DNA of 10,458 bases. Source: Solirubrobacterales bacterium. Lineage in GTDB: Bacteria > Actinomycetota > Thermoleophilia > Solirubrobacterales > Solirubrobacteraceae. The number at the start of each line of letters is the position of its first letter. Position 1 is the first letter of the stretch. The stretch is from assembly GCA_019240015.1 (NCBI GenBank), contig JAFAZB010000324.1, positions 1 through 10,458 on the forward strand. The letters run 5' to 3'. Made by a program: the position numbers and the translations under genes. Shown one piece after another: positions 7,218 to 10,458 of the stretch. Under the pieces are notes generated by a model. The model had not been told where the DNA came from. It ran no database searches and saw only the letters and a list, made by a program, of their open reading frames with translations.

Positions 7218-8153
7218 ATGTCCGTGACGGTCGTAGGCTCGATCGCGTTCGACGCGGTCACGACTCCGCTCGGCACCCGGGAGCGGATGCTGGGCGGCTC
7301 GGCCGTCCACTTCTCGCTGGCGGCGTCGTTCTTCGACACCGTCCACGTGGTCGGCCCGGTGGGCGATGACTTCGGGGCGCAGGAGTACGCGGTGCTGAAC
7401 GCGCGCGGGGTCGACACCGCCGACATCGAGCGCGTCGCCGGCGGCCAGACCTTCTTCTGGCGCGGCGAGTACGGCTGGGACTTCAACGAGCGTCAGACGC
7501 TCGACACGCAGCTGAACGTGTTCGCCGAGTTCCGCCCCAAGCTCTCGGAGGCCTCGCGCGGCGCCGACGTGCTGTTTCTGGCCAACATCCAGCCCCAGCT
7601 CCAGCGCGAGGTGCGCGAGCAGTGCTCCGGAGCGCGGTTCGTCGCGCTCGACTCGATGAACCTGTGGATCGAGACGGCGCGCGAGGCGCTGCTCGAGACG
7701 ATCGCCGGCGTCGACTGCCTGATGCTCAACGACGCCGAGCTGCGCCAGCTCACTCGCGAGCCCAGCTTCGTCCGGGCGGCCCGCCAGGTGCGCGAGTGGG
7801 GTCCGCGCGTGATCATCGCCAAGCAGGGTGAGTACGGCGCGGCGATGTTCACCGAGGAGGGCTTCTTCGGACTGCCGGCGTTCCCGCTCGAGCGGGTCGT
7901 CGACCCGACGGGGGCCGGGGACTGCTTCGCGGGCGGGTTCATGGGCTACGTGGCGGCCCATCCCGACGCCGAGCTCGAGCACGACCTGCTGTGCCGGGCG
8001 ATGGCTTACGGTACCGCGCTGGCGTCTTTCAACGTGGAGGAATTCGGCGTCGAGCGGGTCGCGCGGCTGACCAGCGAGGAGATCTCGGAGCGCGTCTCTG
8101 AGCTACAGCGGATCACCAGCTTCGTGGAGAAACCGATCGCGCTGCGGGGGTGA
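7218..8153 (+). CDS. PfkB-family (ribokinase-like) sugar or nucleoside kinase
   Basis: A 311-aa cytoplasmic kinase of normal family length. The N-terminus VVGSIAFDAV (5-14) is the first strand with the substrate-binding Asp. MLGGSAVHFSLAASFF (24-39) carries the glycine pair of PfkB signature 1. LNDAELRQLT (170-179) has the NxxE motif that coordinates magnesium. VVDPTGAGDCFAGGF (227-241) is signature 2, with D235 as the catalytic base and GAGD as the anion hole. It phosphorylates a sugar or nucleoside with ATP. Phe/Trp-rich FFWRGEYGWDFNER (79-92) forms the lid region. The sequence does not tell whether the substrate is ribose, adenosine or another compound. The frame is open far upstream (to 5538) but that part is a shadow of the ligase gene. 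The ATG at 7218 gives the typical N-terminus and follows a -10-like box. It is probably independent of the glycan genes. Confidence 0.92.
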   Translation: MSVTVVGSIAFDAVTTPLGTRERMLGGSAVHFSLAASFFDTVHVVGPVGDDFGAQEYAVLNARGVDTADIERVAGGQTFFWRGEYGWDFNERQTLDTQLNVFAEFRPKLSEASRGADVLFLANIQPQLQREVREQCSGARFVALDSMNLWIETAREALLETIAGVDCLMLNDAELRQLTREPSFVRAARQVREWGPRVIIAKQGEYGAAMFTEEGFFGLPAFPLERVVDPTGAGDCFAGGFMGYVAAHPDAELEHDLLCRAMAYGTALASFNVEEFGVERVARLTSEEISERVSELQRITSFVEKPIALRG

Positions 8154-8163
8154 GGCGCTTTGG

Positions 8164-8169
8164 TAGGAT
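8164..8169 (+). promoter_or_regulatory. Putative -10 box (TAGGAT) for the 86-aa membrane protein
   Basis: TAGGAT matches TANNNT and ends 9 bases before the GTG start codon, in the 25-base gap after the kinase gene. No Shine-Dalgarno sequence lies between, which fits leaderless or near-leaderless transcription. Confidence 0.4.
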
Positions 8170-8178
8170 CGCGCTGGC

Positions 8179-8439
8179 GTGACGTGGGGATTTCTGTGGC
8201 TGATGCTGGCGCTGAAGGTGCCGATCGCGGCGCTGATCTACATCGTCTGGTGGGCGATCAAGCAGGAGCCGGAGCCCTCGCACTCCGCTGACGACGACGG
8301 CGGCGTCAAACGGGCGCGGCCGCACCCACGCAAGCCGTTTCCGCGCCATCCCCGGCGTGGCCCGCACGGCGATCCTGCGCCGCTGCCCCCCGCGCGGGTG
8401 CGCACCGTCCGCGCCAAGGCACGGACGCTCGATCACTAG
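8179..8439 (+). CDS. Small single-span membrane protein, function unknown
   Basis: An 86-aa protein from a GTG start. Residues 3-27 form one aromatic-rich membrane span (TWGFLWLMLALKVPIAALIYIVWW). The tail begins with an acidic patch (KQEPEPSHSADDD, 28-40) and becomes rich in Arg, Pro and His (ARPHPRKPFPRHPRRGPHG, 46-64), so it is probably disordered and cytoplasmic. No domain is recognised. Support for a real gene comes from the coherent hydrophobic/charged layout, the correct G/C-ending codon use, a -10-like box just upstream, and its fit between the kinase and dCTP deaminase genes without overlap. The overlapping minus-strand frame has no comparable signals. Confidence 0.68.
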   Translation: MTWGFLWLMLALKVPIAALIYIVWWAIKQEPEPSHSADDDGGVKRARPHPRKPFPRHPRRGPHGDPAPLPPARVRTVRAKARTLDH

Positions 8440-8453
8440 CTGATCGCCGCTGG

Positions 8454-8459
8454 CAGACT
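8454..8459 (+). promoter_or_regulatory. Putative -10 box (CAGACT) for dcd
   Basis: CAGACT is one base off TANNNT (C for the first T) and ends 6 bases before the dcd ATG, in a 26-base gap. The spacing would put the transcript start at the A of ATG. It is the weakest of the -10 boxes in this window. Confidence 0.33.
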
Positions 8460-8465
8460 TGTCAT

Positions 8466-9080
8466 ATGAGCGCCAGCCGGAGCACCGCTGCGCCGCCCGC
8501 CCCCGCCTCGGTGCTCTCCGACGGCACGATCCTGCAGCTAGTCGAAGAGGGGCGGATCCGGATCGACCCCTGGGACCCCGAGCTGGTGCAGCCAGCGAGC
8601 GTCGACCTGCGGCTCGGCGACTCCTTCCGGGTGTTTCACAACCATCGCGCCTCAGTGATCGACCTGCGCCGCCCGCCCGAGAACCTGACCGAGGAGGTCA
8701 TGATCCCCGCCGAGGAGTCGTTCGTGATCCATCCGGGCGAGTTCTGCCTGGGCAGGACGCTCGAGTGGGTGGAGCTGCCCGACGACGTCGTGGCGCGGAT
8801 CGAGGGCAAGTCGGGCCTGGGGCGGCTGGGGCTGATCGTCCACGCCACCGCCGGGTTCTGCGACCCGGGCTGGAAAGGGACCCTGACGCTCGAGCTGAAC
8901 AACCTCACCCGGGTGCCGATCAAGCTCTATCCGGGCCTGCTGATCGCGCAGCTGTCGTTCATGTCGCTGGACAAGCCCGCGCTGCGGCCATACGGCAGCC
9001 CGGAGCTCGGCAGCCACTATCAAGGGCAGCGGGCGGCGACCGAGAGCCGCTATCAAGGTGCCCGCGGCGGCTCGGAGTGA
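8466..9080 (+). CDS. dcd: dCTP deaminase, probably dUMP-forming (bifunctional DCD-DUT type)
   Basis: A 204-aa cytoplasmic enzyme of the dUTPase-like trimeric fold that deaminates dCTP for thymidylate synthesis. The core motif is IEGKSGLGRLGLIVHATAGF (112-131), continuing DPGWKGTLTLELNN (133-146). By alignment in my head to E. coli Dcd (S111, R115, E138), the catalytic residues are S116, R120 and E143. HATAGF, in place of the TAHR of the monofunctional enzyme, and the C-terminal PYG(x)nGSHYQGQRAATESRYQ (176-196) resemble the Mycobacterium tuberculosis/Methanocaldococcus enzymes that release dUMP directly. An oddity is Gly at 117, where most relatives have a second Ser (SS becomes SG). The N-terminus has a 15-residue Ala/Pro/Ser extension before the usual start at VLSDGTI. 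A GTG at 8511 could shorten it, but the -10-like box points to the ATG at 8466. Confidence 0.95.
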   Translation: MSASRSTAAPPAPASVLSDGTILQLVEEGRIRIDPWDPELVQPASVDLRLGDSFRVFHNHRASVIDLRRPPENLTEEVMIPAEESFVIHPGEFCLGRTLEWVELPDDVVARIEGKSGLGRLGLIVHATAGFCDPGWKGTLTLELNNLTRVPIKLYPGLLIAQLSFMSLDKPALRPYGSPELGSHYQGQRAATESRYQGARGGSE

Positions 9081-9102
9081 GGGCGCGCGCGGCCCCATCA
9101 GG

Positions 9103-9108
9103 TAGGCT
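9103..9108 (+). promoter_or_regulatory. Putative -10 box (TAGGCT) for the 70-aa membrane protein
   Basis: TAGGCT matches TANNNT and ends 6 bases before the GTG start codon, in the 34-base gap after dcd. No ribosome binding site is present between box and start, so a leaderless mRNA is expected. Confidence 0.42.
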
Positions 9109-9114
9109 CGCCGC

Positions 9115-9327
9115 GTGCTCAGCAGCCTGCTCGCCGTCGCGGAGCCGTCGAAGGTCCCGTTCTACATCGCGGGAGCGCTGCTCGCGGTCTGGGCGGTGGT
9201 GCTGGCCGGGATCGGGTTGACGAGGCCCGGCTTTCCCTATAGCGAGCGCGGCGGGCGCGGCGTGATGCTCGTCAGCCTGCTGCTGATGGCGCTGGCGATC
9301 GCGATGGCGATCGTCACCAGCCGCTAG
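9115..9327 (+). CDS. Small two-span membrane protein, function unknown
   Basis: A 70-aa protein from a GTG start. Residues 15-35 (PFYIAGALLAVWAVVLAGIG) and 48-67 (RGVMLVSLLLMALAIAMAIV) are membrane spans separated by a short polar loop with TRPGFPYSERGG (36-47). No known domain is recognised. Its stop codon TAG (9325-9327) is part of the CTAG target of the adjacent insertion sequence. Because that CTAG existed before insertion, the stop was probably already there and the protein is likely complete. If the left flank was rearranged, it could instead be the truncated front of a longer membrane-anchored protein. The GTG start follows a -10-like box with leaderless spacing. Confidence 0.68.
   Translation: MLSSLLAVAEPSKVPFYIAGALLAVWAVVLAGIGLTRPGFPYSERGGRGVMLVSLLLMALAIAMAIVTSR
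9324..9327. repeat. Target-site duplication CTAG, left copy
   Basis: CTAG directly precedes the left inverted repeat, and the same four bases follow the right inverted repeat (10380-10383). CTAG is the known preferred core target of Bordetella IS481. Bordetella elements were described as duplicating six bases (NCTAGN). Here the extended flanks are GCTAGC and GCTAGG, so only the four-base core (or five bases, depending on how the tip is drawn) is shared. Confidence 0.75.
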
Positions 9328-9348
9328 CTGTAGTTCCTGAGCAGGTTG
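9328..9348 (+). repeat. Left terminal inverted repeat of the IS481-family element
   Basis: It starts CTGTAGTTCC and ends AGGTTG. Compared with the reverse complement of 10359-10379 it matches at 17 of 21 positions, with mismatches at positions 6, 7, 11 and 15. The CTGTA tip is perfect on both sides. Confidence 0.88.
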
Positions 9349-9395
9349 TTCATCCGGTCCTCCTTGGAGGCTGGTGGTTGCGAAGCCCCAGACCC

Positions 9396-9401
9396 AAGGA
9401 G
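9396..9401 (+). promoter_or_regulatory. Shine-Dalgarno sequence AAGGAG of the transposase
   Basis: AAGGAG ends 7 bases before the ATG at 9409 and is the strongest ribosome binding site in the window. It decides the transposase start against the longer in-frame ATG at 9346, which lies inside the left inverted repeat. Its presence contrasts with the SD-poor starts of the neighbouring chromosomal genes. Confidence 0.85.
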
Positions 9402-9408
9402 AAGCCGG

Positions 9409-10383
9409 ATGAAGCTGCACGGTAACGCGGCCCTCAGCCTGAACGGCAGGCGCCGGCTTGTGAGGATGGTTCTCGAGCAGGGCTGGTCGATCGCGTCGGC
9501 CGCCGAGGCGGCCGGCGTGAGCGAGCGGACCTGTTCGAAGTGGTTGGCCCGCTACCGGGCCGACGGAGACACCGGGCTGTTGGACCGATCCAGCGCTCCG
9601 GCACGGGTGCACAACCGCACCGATGAGCAGCTCGTGCAACTGCTGGCGTCATTGCGTAGGTTGCGGTTCACCGCCCCTGAGCTCGCCGATCTGCTCCGCA
9701 TGCCGGTCTCGACGATCTCCGGGATCCTGAAACGGATCGGGATGGGCAAGCTCGGCCGGCTCGGCCTGGAGCCCGCCGAACGCTACGAACGCGGCCGCCC
9801 CGGGCCGCTGATCCATATCGATGTCAAGAAGCTCGGCCGGATCCAGGGCGGCGCCGGGAAGCGGATCACAGGCCCGCAGCGCAACAACAGCGGCCCTCGA
9901 CGCCGCGATCGTTCCGGAGTGGACCGGCGGATCACCGGCTGGGACGCTGTGCACGTCGCTGTCGACGACGCAACCCGCCTGGCCTACGTCGAGGTTCTCG
10001 CCGACGAGAAGGCCACAACGGCTGTCGCTTTCCTGAGAAGAGCAACAGCGTTCTACGCCCGTCACGGGATCACGGTCGAGCGCGTCCTGACTGACAACGG
10101 CTCCCCATACATCTCGACCGTTCACGCGATCGCGTGCCGGCTACTCGGGGTCCGACACCTCCGCACACGCCCCTACCGACCCCAGACCAACGGCAAAGCC
10201 GAACGGTTCATCCGCACCCTCCTCGGCGGCTGGGCCTACGGCGCGATCTACACCTCGAGCACGGAACGCACCGCCGCCCTTGACGGCTGGCTGTGGCATT
10301 ACAACCATCTCCGCAAACACTCAGCTCTCGGCCACCACCCGCCCATCACCAGGGTGACCAACCTCCTCGGGACTTACAGCTAG
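9409..10383 (+). CDS. IS481-family transposase (DDE, intact)
   Basis: A 324-aa protein. An N-terminal helix-turn-helix (WSIASAAEAAGVSERTCSKW, 26-45) binds the element ends, and a second winged/HTH-like region follows at about 86-118 (RFTAPELADLL...STISGILKRIG). The rve/RNase H-like catalytic core begins at LIHIDVKKLGR (134-144). The DDE triad is D138 (HIDVKK), D229 (LTDNGSPY) and E265 (TNGKAERF), with 35 residues between the last two, the classic DD(35)E spacing. TRPYRPQTNGKAERF (253-267) and WLWHYNHLRKHSALGHHPP (294-312) are family hallmarks. A Pro/Gly/Arg-rich insert (146-175) separates the first catalytic strand from the next. The last sense codons lie in the right inverted repeat, and the stop codon TAG (10381-10383) comes from the CTAG target duplication. 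The ATG is set by the AAGGAG site. No frameshift or missing catalytic residue is seen. Confidence 0.95.
   Translation: MKLHGNAALSLNGRRRLVRMVLEQGWSIASAAEAAGVSERTCSKWLARYRADGDTGLLDRSSAPARVHNRTDEQLVQLLASLRRLRFTAPELADLLRMPVSTISGILKRIGMGKLGRLGLEPAERYERGRPGPLIHIDVKKLGRIQGGAGKRITGPQRNNSGPRRRDRSGVDRRITGWDAVHVAVDDATRLAYVEVLADEKATTAVAFLRRATAFYARHGITVERVLTDNGSPYISTVHAIACRLLGVRHLRTRPYRPQTNGKAERFIRTLLGGWAYGAIYTSSTERTAALDGWLWHYNHLRKHSALGHHPPITRVTNLLGTYS
10359..10379 (-). repeat. Right terminal inverted repeat of the IS481-family element
   Basis: Read on the minus strand it starts CTGTAAGTCC and ends AGGTTG, the partner of 9328-9348 with 17 of 21 matches. It overlaps the last seven sense codons of the transposase gene. 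Confidence 0.88.
10380..10383. repeat. Target-site duplication CTAG, right copy
   Basis: The second CTAG follows the right tip exactly. Its TAG is in frame with the transposase and forms that gene's stop codon. Confidence 0.75.
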
Positions 10384-10425
10384 GCCTTCAACCCCTCCAT
10401 GACTAGGCCTTCAACCCGTCCATGA
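10380..10425. repeat. Tandem direct repeat, two 23-base units
   Basis: Unit 1 (10380-10402) and unit 2 (10403-10425) both begin CTAGGCCTTCAACCC, end TCCATGA and differ at one position (C versus G at unit position 16). Unit 1 starts with the right target duplication of the insertion sequence, and unit 2 therefore contains an unused CTAG. The remaining 33 bases to the window end (10426-10458) show no gene or recognisable site. Function is unknown. Confidence 0.8.
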
Positions 10426-10458
10426 CCAGCCGTATTACGCCTTCGCGCGTCCGTCGCT

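Larger units (their letters stand above)
9328..10379 (+). mobile_element. Complete IS481-family insertion sequence, 1052 bp
   Basis: The element carries one full-length IS481-type transposase, 21-base terminal inverted repeats (17 of 21 positions match) and flanking CTAG duplications. Its length agrees with the ~1.05 kb typical of the family. The 81 bases between the left tip and the transposase ATG hold the left inverted repeat, a possible promoter region and a strong Shine-Dalgarno sequence. The intact frame, catalytic triad and ends suggest a recent or still mobile copy. Confidence 0.92.

Noticed and set aside
6055..7982. Long minus-strand open frames opposite the ligase and kinase genes
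   Set aside because: No domains, shadow-type composition, and the plus-strand genes have complete family signatures.
9346..9408. Upstream in-frame ATG extending the transposase by 21 residues
   Set aside because: It begins inside the left inverted repeat and lacks a ribosome binding site, whereas the ATG at 9409 has AAGGAG at ideal distance.

Overview
The window is very GC-rich, densely coded DNA with small intergenic gaps, a strongly G/C-ending codon pattern, a mycobacterial-type dCTP deaminase and several start codons placed just downstream of TANNNT boxes. Together these point to a high-GC actinomycete. The protein style (alanine/arginine-rich small membrane proteins, this surface-glycan gene set) looks to me like the Thermoleophilia/Solirubrobacterales branch, but that placement is an impression and not a proof.

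Left half (1-5637, minus strand): a tight run of five genes read right to left. They are a 130-aa lipoprotein, a polytopic GT-C-like membrane protein, a second polytopic protein of the GT39/PMT glycosyltransferase type, an FAD-dependent oxidoreductase resembling UDP-galactopyranose mutase, and a small secreted/anchored protein with a Ser/Thr/Ala/Pro linker that runs off the window edge. Gaps are 1, 9, 37 and about 44 bases, so a single operon is likely. A divergent gene starting only 18 bases from the lipoprotein start encodes an O-antigen-ligase/polymerase-like membrane protein (5656-7188, plus). The six genes read as a module that builds, transfers or polymerises a cell-surface glycan or glycosylates exported proteins. 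The substrate cannot be told from sequence.

Middle (7218-9327, plus): housekeeping-like genes that do not obviously belong to the glycan module: a PfkB-family sugar/nucleoside kinase, an 86-aa single-span membrane protein, a dCTP deaminase probably of the bifunctional dUMP-forming type, and a 70-aa two-span membrane protein. Each is preceded by a TANNNT-like -10 box only 6-10 bases from its start codon, which suggests separate leaderless transcripts.

Right end (9328-10379): a complete IS481-family insertion sequence with an intact DD(35)E transposase, 21-base imperfect terminal inverted repeats and a duplicated CTAG target. The left CTAG carries the stop codon of the 70-aa gene, and the right CTAG supplies the transposase's own stop codon. 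The right flank begins with a 23-base unit repeated twice in tandem. No tRNA, rRNA, CRISPR array or convincing hairpin terminator was seen, and no gene-free stretch exceeds about 80 bases.
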